64,000 bases of DNA from Mesostigma viride (lineage: Eukaryota > Streptophyta > Mesostigmatophyceae > Mesostigmatales > Mesostigmataceae): the NCBI GenBank assembly GCA_009746045.1, contig RPFO01000114.1, forward strand, positions 694,080-758,079, given 5' to 3'. Both the position numbers and the translations under genes were made by a program. This document shows positions 55,259 to 64,000 of the stretch, piece after piece (the stretch's first letter is position 1; each line of letters opens with the position of its first letter). The notes under the pieces were generated by a model that saw nothing but the letters and a program-made list of their open reading frames with translations, ran no database searches and was not told the origin of the DNA.

Positions 55259-55483
55259 CAGAATACAAGAGCTAGGGCATGGCTTCTCAACAGAGAGCAT
55301 CTCTCTGCATAGGCATATCATGGCTAAATTCTTAATGCAACATCCATGGGGGTCCCATTATAGGCCTGCATGGCTTGGCTAAATTCTGAAGGCATCATCC
55401 ATGGCCCGGGCCATTATGGGCGCACATGCGCGAGGGCCACATGCAAGGCTAAGCCTGACTAATCTACACTACTGGTATATATT

Positions 55484-55817
55484 ATAATAATATAATTACT
55501 TACAGCAGAGTGAAATCACTCAAACCAAAGCAAACGCCCAGCTATAAACCTCTATACAGAGCCATGCCAAATCTCTATACTACGATAAGACCAATGGAAA
55601 CTCCTAACGGGAGGAACCTAATAGCCCTGCTGCACCGCAAAATCAGCCCGCGTACGGCGGAGCATGATGTCAGCCATGGCCCGAGTCAGCGCCACCGACA
55701 AGCGCTGACGCCAATATGACGTCCAGGTCCGCGCCGACCATGAGGCCCGCTGGCCCTCCAGGTCCAGCCGGTCCTCCCGGAGCCGGCAACACTCCTTGAA
55801 GAAGGCGGAGGTCAGGG
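55484..55817 (-). mobile_element. 334-bp insertion with 15-bp target-site duplication
   Basis: CTACTGGTATATATT occurs at 55469-55483 and again at 55818-55832, flanking a segment absent from ORF1 element copy 1. The segment is GC-rich with one open minus frame (including FFKECCRLREDRLDLEGQRA) and ends in an AT tail on the minus strand. The TSD size and tail suggest target-primed retrotransposition. Confidence 0.6.
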
Positions 55818-56239
55818 CTACTGGTATATATTCCCTAGTCTGAGGTGGCAGGAGGTGCCTGCCAGGGCTTGTGGTCAACATGGATGACCGCCCCCCTCCA
55901 GTATACCGGCTTCCCCCCTGCGCTCTGCCGGAGCTGAAGGTACGTAGGTCGGCCATAGCTCGCGTCGCCGCTGTTGCGCTGGGCCAGGATCAAGTCGTCG
56001 TCCAGCGTGAAGTGAGTCCCCGAGAGCTTCTTGAGGCCTTTCAGGAACGACATGCAGCTTGTCCGCCATGTACTTAAAGCGGGTGAGGAGCACGGGTGCC
56101 GGGCCAGCCTTACCCCGCGCGCGGGGGAGGAGGACAGCCGACATCCGCAGCTCACCATGGTGAGTTGCATGGGGGCAAGAATGTCGCGCTTAAATGCCGT
56201 GAGAAGAGTCTTCCAGGTCTCACCGGTCGCCATGCTTTG

Positions 56240-57360
56240 AATGCTCTTCTCCCCGAAGCCAATGCATTATGGGTGGAGGTGCTGTCGAATGCCGGGTATG
56301 AATGCGCTGCCGGTAGTTGGATCATCACAGACTCAGCCCAAGTACGCCTACGCCTTGCCGCCCTTAGCCGTTCTAAGACAGCAGCAGAGAAGAGTATACC
56401 TATGCATGCCCATAGCCACCTATGGAGGCGCGGGCGGTGGGGTTGGAGATTAGTGTCAAAACTGAGGCGATGGTGATTGGGGCCTCCAGTACACCACCGC
56501 TGCCGCGCCTGCTCGACGGGACGGAGGTCCCGTTCCGCGACCGCTTCAAGCTGTTGGGGAGTTGGCTTCCTGACACTGCCGACGATGTGGACACCCGCAT
56601 CGGCCTTGCCTGGGCCAAGCTCCGTTCGCTCAAACCCTACTGGCACTCGAAGGGCCTGGACGACCACCGCAAGCGCATGCTCTTCAAGGTCCTCGATTGT
56701 CCTCACGGTGCTCACGTATGGAGCCGAGGCGTGGACCAGCCCACCCAAACTGGCAGCTAGGCTAGACGGCACGGTTTACAGGATGCTTCGACAGGTCCTT
56801 AACGTAGGTTTTTCCGAGCGTCCGTCATCAGAATCTTTGTACCATGGCATGCCTCGTATTTCGGACGAGATTAGGCACCGTAGGATAGCATTTGTAGGAC
56901 ACCTTGCTCGCACCAGCTAGGTCGACACCGCATTTGGCCTGGCCGGCCCCCAGCGGCTTGGCCAGCCAGGGCGGCACATTCTGACCTGGCCTGGCCCTAA
57001 GGACATTCCTAAGAAGGTAGGGAAACATGTCATGAACTACACCCAGATGTTGCTGGATGACCTAGTGGTCCCAGCCCAGTTTGAGCACCGCATCCACTCT
57101 CTCTCCCGTCTTTGGACTGCCATGCAGGACAAGACGCGGTGGCAGAAGATTGTCAAGGCGCACACGCCCGACCCTGTGGGCAAGCCACCTCCCCCCAAGC
57201 GGCGGCTCAGGCGTTTTGATGAGTAGTGTAGTTAGGATTTTCTAGATAGCTATAGAGTTAGGATAGTTCGATCCCGCGGCTTCCTCCACCCGCCATCCCA
57301 ATCATGGAATATGTGCTACATGACCTCCCCACGGAGGCATGTTATAATTTAATTTAATTT
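56240..57360 (+). mobile_element. LINE fragment: RT C-terminal part, 3' UTR, stem-loop, (TTTAA)n tail
   Basis: A decayed reverse transcriptase C-terminus (see 56422-57226) is followed by a short 3' UTR, a stem-loop at 57319-57341 (CATGACCTCC / GGAGGCATG) and TTATAATTTAATTTAATTTA. This copy ties the stem-loop directly to an RT-bearing element. Confidence 0.75.
56422..57226 (+). pseudogene. LINE reverse transcriptase, thumb and C-terminal domain
   Basis: The frame includes VGLEISVKTEAMVIG (the GL-x-x-x-x-K-T-E block after the catalytic YADD), FKLLGSWLPDTADDVDTRIG, WAKLRSLKPYWHSKG and, in other frames, TYGAEAWT, VYRMLRQVLNVGFSERP and GMPRISDEIRHRRIAFVGHL. These are conserved C-terminal features of non-LTR reverse transcriptases. 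Two frameshifts and a stop after GHLARTS show decay. The YADD box itself is not in this fragment. Confidence 0.75.
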
Positions 57361-57464
57361 AATTTAATAGCCACCTATGATTTCACCACTCTGTATACCA
57401 GACTAGATTTGCACGATTTGAAAGCTCATTTGGATAGCCTCCTTACTCGTCTGTATTCTGGTTT
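57227..57464 (+). other. LINE 3' UTR and tail; short spacer
   Basis: Contains the stem-loop at 57319-57341 and the TTTAA tail to about 57369. The remainder up to 57464 is unremarkable. Confidence 0.5.
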
Positions 57465-57660
57465 GGCACGCCGCAAAGGTGAAAACCATTTGCGTTCAGT
57501 GCCGGTCCGCGGAAAACGCGGAAAAACGCGATCTGCAAATGAATCCAGGCCGGAATCGAACTGGGGACCTCTCGCACCAATTTTGCTGACTATAGGACGG
57601 ACGTCTCCGGATCCTAGGGCATCGCCAACTGACACCTACAGTCATCCGCAAAAGTTCTCC
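57465..57660 (-). mobile_element. tRNA-derived SINE candidate, copy 3
   Basis: Nearly identical to the copy at 27315-27505, with the same 5' start (GGAGAACTTTTGCGGATGAC) and the same 3' end near GGCACGCCGCAAAGG on the plus strand. The B-box string is intact. Confidence 0.6.
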
Positions 57661-57779
57661 TTTCCGGGGAGTGATGCAGATAGGGAAAACACACATACAC
57701 ACACCACCACTACCAAACACAAACAACCAAAACTACTTAGAAGGAAAAGCATGGGCACGGTATTAACATATTAATTCAT

Positions 57780-57935
57780 GAAACTCGTGCTCCCGTTGGG
57801 GAGTCACGGAGTGTTAACCCCACGTCATGCTGTGCATGGGCACGGCGTGACATGGGCACGGCATGACTAAATAATGCTAGGCATCATCTGGTGTAGGCAC
57901 ACATGTACATGACTAAATAATGCCAATTCATGAGC
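57780..57935 (-). mobile_element. Retroelement stem-loop stub (57786-57806)
   Basis: The stem-loop GTGCTCCC...GGGGAGTCAC is next to an ATTAATTCATGAAACTC tail on its left. Its right side shares GGCATCATCTGG and CACACATGTACATGACTAAA with the ORF1 element 3' UTR near 46590. Confidence 0.5.
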
Positions 57936-57939
57936 TGGT

Positions 57940-58560
57940 ATTCAAAAAAATAAAATAAAATTATAACATGACTCCGTTGGGAGATCATGTAGCACATATT
58001 CCTTGCCGTAGTAGATGGAGGGAGGTGGGCGAAGCCGCGGAATCGAACTAAGCTAAATCCGTCTTAGCTATCTAGTCTAGAAAGTCCTAACTATGCTAGT
58101 CAGCAAAGCGCCCCGGCCTTTAGCTTGGGGGGAGGGGGCCGCTTGCCCACAGGGGCTGGCGTGTGAGCCTGGACAATCTTCTGCCACAGGTCTCTTCTTG
58201 TTCTGCATAGCAGTCCGAGCAATTAAGAGAGAGGGAGTGAATGCAGTGTTCAAACTGAGCTGGGACCACTAGGTCGGCCAGCAACATCTGTATGTACTGG
58301 TTCATGGCAGGTAAACCCAGCTTTCTAGGAATGTGCTTGGGGCCAGGCCAGGTCAGGATGTGCCGCCCTGGTTGGCCAAGCTGCTGGGCCGGGCCGGCCA
58401 GACCAAGGGCGCGGTATCGGCTGACTGGTGCGAGCAAGATGTCCTACAAACGCTATCCTATGCTGCCTAATCTCGTCCGAAATGCGAGGCATACCCTGAT
58501 ACAATGACTCTAATGACCTATGCGTGGAAAACCCTACATTCAGGACCTGTCGAGGCATCC
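57940..58560 (-). mobile_element. LINE 3' end, minus copy (RT C-terminus, stem-loop, tail)
   Basis: The tail TAAAATAAAATTATAA and a stem-loop at 57967-57989 (CATGACTCC / GGAGATCATG) precede, on the minus strand, the RT C-terminus with QVLNVGFSTHRSLESLYQGM and GMPRISDEIRQHRIAFVGHL. It is homologous to 56760-57341. Frameshifts are present. Confidence 0.7.
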
Positions 58561-58599
58561 TGTAAACCGTGCCGTCTAGCTTGACGGCCAGTCCCCTTC

Positions 58600-59268
58600 C
58601 CTGAGGAAATGCAGCGGCTCCTCTCTCGTCGCAAGAGGTTGCATGACCTCACCTGGATGCTGGGGCGACGACCTGATATCGACCCCCGCTCAGCAGCAGC
58701 AGCGACGCGACCTGTGGCCTGAATACCTCCGGCACAATCAGGACCCCCAGAAGCCCAATGTCAAGGAGACAACCAGCCCAATGTGTACTTGAGGGGCGGG
58801 GACCTCATGATCAACCACAAAATGTGGTTCCCCCCTGCGGGCTAGAATAGCTAGCCCTAGCTTGAACCATTGGTAGTCACTGCCGCCATGGCAGCCATGC
58901 CTAGAATGTTTGCCTAGCCGAGCCACCATACCTAGCTAGTCACGTGCCCAGCAAACGCACGGCACACAACCAGCCATAGCCTTAGTTTAGCTTTTGTACA
59001 TGCAACCATGCTACGTCCTGGCTATGATCAGGTTACTTGCCCACGCTCATCGTTACGATATGCTCACATGGGTCTTATTGCACCCACAGAACTTGCCGGA
59101 TTGTATATCGTGTCCGATTGCTACTGTGGCATGCCTCTGGCATGAATTGGAGAAAGGGGGTCTCTGCCCTTTCTTCCTGTTGTGCACATGCAGGGATTAA
59201 AAGCACTCCGATGCTCCGTGACTCCCCATGCAACGGGGGCACGAGTTTAATAAAATTCATTAATTAAT
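58600..59268 (+). mobile_element. ORF1-type retroelement (second family), 3' half
   Basis: An ORF1 C-terminus (58600-58845) reads RRKRLHDLTWML and RRDLWPEYLRHNQD, then in a shifted frame NVYLRGGDLMINHKMWF with a stop at 58843. This parallels RRRELWPTYLQLRQ and VYWKG...HKPW of the other ORF1 family. It is followed directly by about 370 bp of 3' UTR, a stem-loop (59217-59241, with a 4-base loop insertion) and an ATTAATTAATT tail. Again no RT lies between ORF1 and the tail. Confidence 0.65.
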
Positions 59269-60551
59269 TGGCGGTCAGTGTGTCCGTGAGCGTCCATGCC
59301 TCGGCGCCATACGTGAGCACCGTGAGAAAACACCAGGGCCTTGAAGAGCATTCGCTTGCGGTGCTCGCCCAGGCCCTTCGAGTGCCAGTAGGTTTTCAGC
59401 GAACGAAGCCTAGCCCAGGCCAGGCCGATGCGGATGTCCACACCGTCGGCGGTGTCGGCCGGGGAGCATGCTCCCCAGCAGTTTGAAGGGATCACGGAAC
59501 GGGAGGTCCGTCCCGTCCAGCAGCCGCGGCAGCGGCTGGCAACTGGTAGCCCCAACCACCGGCATCGCCTCAGTTTTGACACTGATCTCCAACCCCACCA
59601 CCCGCGCCTCAAAGCCCAGACAGTCTAGCCAGGTCCAGGAATGTGCTCGGGGCGCCGCTCGATGAGGGTGGTCATCATCCGCATAAATCAGGTCGGACAG
59701 GCGGCCTAACCAGGGCCACAGCCGCCATGTTCGCGCGCGTTAAGGATGTCCAGGTCGGGCTCGAACCCCTTCAGAGCAGTAAAGCGCGCACGTGCCCGGC
59801 GCATGACGCCGTCATCAGTGATCCATGACAGTATAATGAGCAGATATGGTTGTCTCCTTAATTGAGATATGGGCACAGGACACAGCCTTGCCACACCCCG
59901 TGGTCAAGGGGGAATGGTGGGGTGGTGCCTTCCGCAGTCCCGGCACTACTGCCTGTGATCGAGCCCTCATACAGTCGACGAATGGCAGCAATTAACGCTG
60001 GTGGTACCCGATCCAGAGCTAGGATGGCCCAAAGAGCCTCCCAGAGGGCCGTGTCAAAGGCCTCACTTGATATAGTCAACAAGAATGAAGACCAGCGGCA
60101 AACCGTCAGGGCAAAGGCGACGCACCTCCTCCATCAACCGGCACGCGACAAATACAGCCATAACAGTGTTAAGACCACGACGGAGACCCAGCTGAGACTC
60201 ACCCAGGTGTGGGTCCAGCGCGGCACGAAGCCTGTGCAGCATCATGCGCATGAAGACCTTCAGCGCGGCGCTCTGGAGGCAGACACCCTGATAGTTACCG
60301 GGGTCAGCAGCAGAGCCCTTCTTGTACAGCATGACTCGGATGGCCGTCTGCCACTCAGCAGGCAGAGGCGCATCAGAGAGCAGGACACGGTTGCAGAACG
60401 CCAGCAGAAGCTCCCGCACCGCCGGGTCAGGGGTCTTCAGCAGCTCAGCAGATAAGCTGGTTGGCACCGACCGCCGCGTCGAACCGCAGGCGAGCAAGGG
60501 CGCCGTCCAATTCCTCCGAAGTGAAGGGGTGGACGACGTCGTTGGTGGCAA
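59269..60551 (-). pseudogene. LINE reverse transcriptase (fingers, palm, YADD, thumb), frameshifted
   Basis: On the minus strand: fingers and palm at 60551-60063 (PAEWQTAIRVMLYKKGSAAD, NYQGVCLQSAALKVFMRMML and FILVDYIKAFDT-like); then FDTALWEALWAILALDRVPP and GVWQGCVLCPYLN (60082-59858); then the catalytic LIYADDDH with YADD at 59674-59685; then VGLEISVKTEAM and a thumb region to 59269. Non-LTR RTs copy their RNA at a nicked target. Frameshifts between blocks and missing ends mark a dead copy. Its 3' end abuts the tail of the neighbouring ORF1 element. Confidence 0.8.
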
Positions 60552-60569
60552 GGCAGCCCAGTGATGTTG

Positions 60570-60690
60570 TTTAGATAGATGTAGATAGATGTAGATAGAT
60601 TAGACCGGTAGGACTGTTTACACCCACCCATCCATCCATCGGGGTTAATGCTCCGTGACTCCCCAACGGGAGAACGAGTCTAATTAAGGG
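60570..60690 (+). mobile_element. Retroelement 3' stub with stem-loop (60655-60675)
   Basis: GTAGATAGATTAGACCGGTA through CATCCATCCATCGGGGTTAA and the stem-loop (GTGACTCCC, GGGAGAAC) match 26371-26460. The TAATTAA tail is short. Confidence 0.6.
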
Positions 60691-61133
60691 GAGGTGGCAC
60701 CCCAAAACCCAAAAAATCTGACATATGCTAATATCACTTGAAATTCATTTGCACAATGCTGAATTATGATTGGGGGCACTAAATAACATCTCTAGTGAGT
60801 TGTCCATGCACTTGTTGGGGGTACTACCCCCATATATACGCCAATAATGCGCTATAAATAGCAAAAGACGCTAATTAGGGCTGAGTATGCCCCAGCCAAT
60901 GCACTTATTTGTTGGCTACCAAAAATCAAGGTCATATAGTTCCCTGAGTTTGTAGCTTGCTGAGCTATTTACATCATGGAAATGGCAAAACCTTGAACAG
61001 TTATTAATTTTCCCGCAAAACAGGTCATTTTTTACCGGACATTGGGAATATACATATCATAAACACTTCCGATAAGGCCACAAAATCAACAAAAATTCCG
61101 GCTAACAGGGGGACAGCAGTGTTCCAAGTCCCA
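60691..61133. other. AT-rich region, no gene seen
   Basis: No coding or repeat signal is recognised. Confidence 0.35.
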
Positions 61134-61540
61134 GGTCATTCCGACAAGTCTAGCTCAAGTTATTGCGTCAGACGTGTTTTAAAAAAATGCCCGCTAAAAC
61201 AGAAAATGTCACTATATCAGCCCTTGTAAGCATCCTGCACAAGGCAGGCAGGGCAAAACCAATCCCCCTTGGGCTCCTTAGTCAACGGGGGGTCAGCGCA
61301 GCACCCATGCAGTCCTCCCTTGCACCCGAATGTGCTGCACAGCAGGAAAGGGACACCGTCAATTTCATCCGGGGAAGCACATGCAAGGCAAGGAATATTA
61401 TCAACATCATTCTCATCATCACTACTACCTTCCCCATCGTCCCCCTGCCCCTCCCTTTGCATCACGTCGTGGCAGCCACCCTTAACACAGGTCATTCCGA
61501 CAAGTCTTGCTCAAGTAATAAGGTTATGCGTGCTAAAACC
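61134..61540 (+). repeat. Direct repeat pair flanking the PHD exon
   Basis: GGTCATTCCGACAAGTCT followed by A/T-GCTCAAGT occurs at about 61134-61163 and again at about 61492-61520, on either side of the PHD-finger exon. A TGCCCGCTAAAAC / GCGTGCTAAAACC match follows each. Confidence 0.6.
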
Positions 61541-62872
61541 TGAACATAAGCTTAAGGGGGGGTTTCTTTGTATATGGCCACTTAGGCATGCTGTTTTCCA
61601 TCCAAAAAGCCAGAAAGCATGCCCCACTCGATCACAAAACATAAGCAAACGGCTAGGCACCACATCTTCCCTCACCTGCCCTCGGCATGGCCAACCTTGC
61701 CAGCGCAAGCATAGCAACACGATCGCTAGGCATACATGCCAAGAGAGCATACACTATACTCTACCCAAGGTTACCTTGTAAACTTCATGCCAAGAACTCA
61801 GCAAATCTATGATCAAAAGCACATATAATTAACTCTAGCACACTGATGACGACACATGCTCAAGGTTGGGGGTCACTGTGGCACGCACTGATGGGTTTCC
61901 TAGACGACCACTCACTACCTGACAAGGCGCTAAGGACCACTCAGAAAGCAAGTAAACACAATCACACTTTACATGCCATCAACATGGATCAAATCCATGC
62001 TGAATATGTTGTGAAGTACAAAGGGGTGGCCACGCACCTCATACTCCTTCACCGTCCCTCGAGCATGGCCAGACTTATAAGTACGTGAATAGCAATAATG
62101 ATGATGGCACTAACATGCATTACCAGCATTTTCTATGTTTCTCCCAGGTTAGATTGTAAGGGTTATGCCAACCAAGCTTACCAACACAGCAACAACTCCT
62201 TAACTGCACTACCCGACATGGGCAACAAACTGGAACTATGGAGGGCAAGGAACCAAGGAGATCATGGCATACAAAGCTTGTATGCAGTCAACCATGTCAA
62301 CCATGGTTGGCTCAGCAACATTGCTGTCTTGTCACATCATCATAACAAGGAAAGCTCAAATAAACCAATGATGGCAGCTATCTACATGCAGTCACACAAA
62401 TGCAATATCTCCAACATGATCGTCGATTTAAAAAATTCCTTCCCTGCACGATAAAATGCAAAGAAACCAGTGGCGGCCGTTCAGCTTCTGACCGCTGTGA
62501 TGCCGCTGCGAGGAAAGGGTGCGTCACTATCACACAACAAGAAGCGTCCATACGCACAACATCCTTGCCAGAACACGTGCTATGAAATCCCTTACGCCTT
62601 CCCTAGGATCTATCGGCTGAGACTGAAGCGGATTTGATCAAGACATCAACGAAAACAAGCTAAAGCTGCCAGGTATTCGTCAACACGACGGCAGCAACGG
62701 AGAGTTAACTGGCGGAAACTGACCAAAACGAACGCAAAAAACTTCGAACGATGAGCTCTTCGAAGAAAGAACTGATAGTAGATAACAGTCGCCACAAATC
62801 TATACCTTGCCCTCGTAGATCCCTCGCCCAGGCGCGCAACAACGGCCGTTCTTCCATGGAAGGTTCCGACAT
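61217..62872 (-). CDS. PHD-finger protein gene, small exons (partial model)
   Basis: The start ATG at 62872 gives MSEPSMEERPLLRAWARDLR in exon 62872-62806 (CAAG|GTATAG, phase 1). Next come 62505-62468 (TCGCAG|CG, phase 1 to 0) and 62073-62038 (ATAAG|TCT to GAG|GTGCGT, phase 0), then a PHD exon ending at the stop at 61217. The PHD finger is complete: CLAC-x13-C-x4-C-x4-HGCC-x14-C-PA-C, with WFCPAC at its end and an acidic SSDDENDVDN stretch before it. PHD fingers usually read histone H3 tails. The exact acceptor of the PHD exon (phase 0, near 61475) and any exons between 61500 and 62030 are uncertain. A transposon-encoded PHD protein is an alternative. Confidence 0.5.
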
Positions 62873-63330
62873 GCACTGCGCAGGCCTGAAAAAATACTTA
62901 CAGAGAATGGCCGAAAATGTAGCAAAAAGCACCCGTTCGGTTTAGAATTCGATGCTACCGATATGAATGCATCCTTCACGGTCAAAAAGACCCCCAAAAC
63001 TGAGAATTTACTGCCGCAATCACGAATTCTATTTTATTCCGCGCGACCAAAAAATGCAGATTACCCCCCATGCCGATGGCAGTAAAAGAAAGCAGCGATA
63101 TTGTAAACCAGCCACTTGCCGCCGCAATCCAACATCATTAAATCATCGTCTTCAACATCCAATCATTTTTTTTGCATTTCTCTAGCCCTACATTGCTAGT
63201 TTCGCCTAAACGCAGTCGCCATGGCCACTTCCGCAAGTGGTGCGCGCACGGAGCACCCACTTTTCACGGTACGGCCGGTGCCGCGAATTTTTTCGCGCGG
63301 AAAATATTCGGCGCGCCACGTCCCCTTAAT
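62873..63330. other. Upstream region of the PHD gene, no other feature
   Basis: Probably promoter and leader for the minus-strand PHD gene. No TATA box is recognised. The sequence becomes GC-rich at 63220-63320 with CGCGCGG and GGCGCGCC. Confidence 0.35.
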
Positions 63331-64000
63331 TAATTAATTAATTAAGGCAGCCCTCCTTCAATTAATTAATGAATTAATTAGACTCGTGCTCCCGTTGGGG
63401 AGTCACGGAGCATTAACCCCGATGGATGGATTAATTAATTAATTAGACTCGTGCTCCCGTTGGGGAGTCACGGAGCATCAACCCCGATGGATCCATGGAT
63501 GGATGGATGGATGGATGGATTAATTAATTAATTAATTAAACTCGTGCTCCCGTTGGGGAGTCACGGAGCACTGAAGTGCTTTTAATCCCTGGGTGTGCAC
63601 TACAAGAGAAAGGGCAGAGACCCCCAGTCTCCTTCATGCCAAAGGCATGCCACAGCTGCAATCGGGCGCGGCTAGCTAAAAGGACAGGCTAACGATCCGG
63701 CAAACTGTGGGTGCAATAAGACCCATGTAAGCGGGGCATAACAAGTATAGCGTGGGCAAGTAATCTGACCATAGCACGGGCGTAGCATGGCTGTGCTAGG
63801 ACTAGGCTAAGGCTATGGCTGGTTGTGTACCGTGCGTTGGCGGCACGTGACTAGGTATGTTGGCACAGCTAGGCGAACATTCTATAGGCATGGCTGCCTT
63901 AGCGGCAGTGACTCCAATGGTTACAATTGCTAGGGCTATTGCTATTCTAGCCCGCTGGGGGCGTCCACATCTTGTGGTTGATCATGGATGGATGGATGGA
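63331..64000 (-). mobile_element. ORF1-type retroelement (second family), cut by right edge, with nested stubs
   Basis: Three stem-loops in the same orientation (63396-63416, 63451-63471, 63544-63564) each follow a TTAATTAA tail, showing repeated insertion into tails. From 63560 on, the minus strand gives the 3' UTR matching 58860-59215. At 63953-63992 it gives an ORF1 C-terminus, MINHKMW and PPAG with a stop. The rest of the element lies beyond the window. Confidence 0.65.

Larger units (their letters stand above)
54759..56233 (-). mobile_element. ORF1-type non-LTR retroelement without RT (copy 2)
   Basis: Same family as 46281-48170. The tail and degenerate stem-loops lie at 54759-54820, then a 3' UTR sharing GGCTTTTAATACATTCTA and TGCAAGGGTGGGAATGTAA, then an ORF1 C-terminus (55835-56233, with LQLRQSAGGKPVYWRGA and HVDHKPWQAP). 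The UTR carries extra insertions: one includes SINE sequence (about 54950-55260), another a 334-bp segment bounded by a 15-bp direct repeat (55469-55832). Confidence 0.65.

Noticed and set aside
57469-57774. 121-codon ORF overlapping SINE copy 3
   Set aside because: It is an incidental reading of the SINE and its flank; the same peptide appears wherever the SINE occurs.

Overview
This window looks like nuclear DNA of a eukaryotic alga, most likely a flagellated chlorophyte or prasinophyte-grade green alga; the exact lineage is a guess. The reasons are GC-rich coding exons with GT-AG introns whose phases match across junctions, a Tubby-like gene (usually tied to cilia), a histone stem-loop binding protein (kept by green algae and animals, not by land plants), an RlmI-type methyltransferase with an organelle-like N-terminus, and very many transposons and satellites. 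There are no prokaryotic operons, CRISPR arrays or rRNA genes.

Layout. 1-3326: the 5' half of a decayed Ty3/Gypsy LTR retrotransposon on the minus strand (protease, gag, primer site, LTR). 3327-5398: GC-rich spacer and one copy of a dispersed spliced repeat family. 5399-17953 (minus): a very large EF-hand gene whose last intron holds 4 kb of three satellites. 21132-25735 (plus): SLBP in four exons, its first intron holding a perfect 671-bp (TTCC)n array beside the splice acceptor. 25736-27888: retroelement debris with two tRNA-like SINE copies. 27889-39201 (minus): a Tubby-like protein in eight exons, with a long disordered N-terminus carrying nine Pro-rich motifs and with different tandem arrays in several introns. 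40897-51794: a 10.9-kb foldback or Mutator-like element with about 1.3-kb terminal inverted repeats and a perfect 10-bp target-site duplication. 52277-54136 (plus): the RlmI-like rRNA methyltransferase. 54137-64000: a graveyard of LINE reverse transcriptase fragments, ORF1-carrying retroelements, SINEs and a spliced PHD-finger gene (61217-62872).

How it fits together. The four host genes (EF-hand, SLBP, TULP, methyltransferase) are unrelated housekeeping or regulatory loci; no shared pathway is visible. The common theme is repeats: most large introns are occupied by tandem arrays of differing period. The retroelements form what looks like a parasitic network. An RT-bearing LINE, two ORF1-bearing families without adjacent RT, and many short stubs all end in the same type of stem-loop (a CTCC/GGAG stem closing a CAAC-like loop), followed by an AT-rich microsatellite tail. 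This suggests short elements that borrow the LINE's reverse transcriptase through a shared 3' signal.

Limits: gene models come from reading splice signals and frames by eye, with no alignment or transcript evidence. The 5' end of the EF-hand gene and the middle of the PHD gene are unresolved. Many long open frames in the window are satellite artefacts and are left out.
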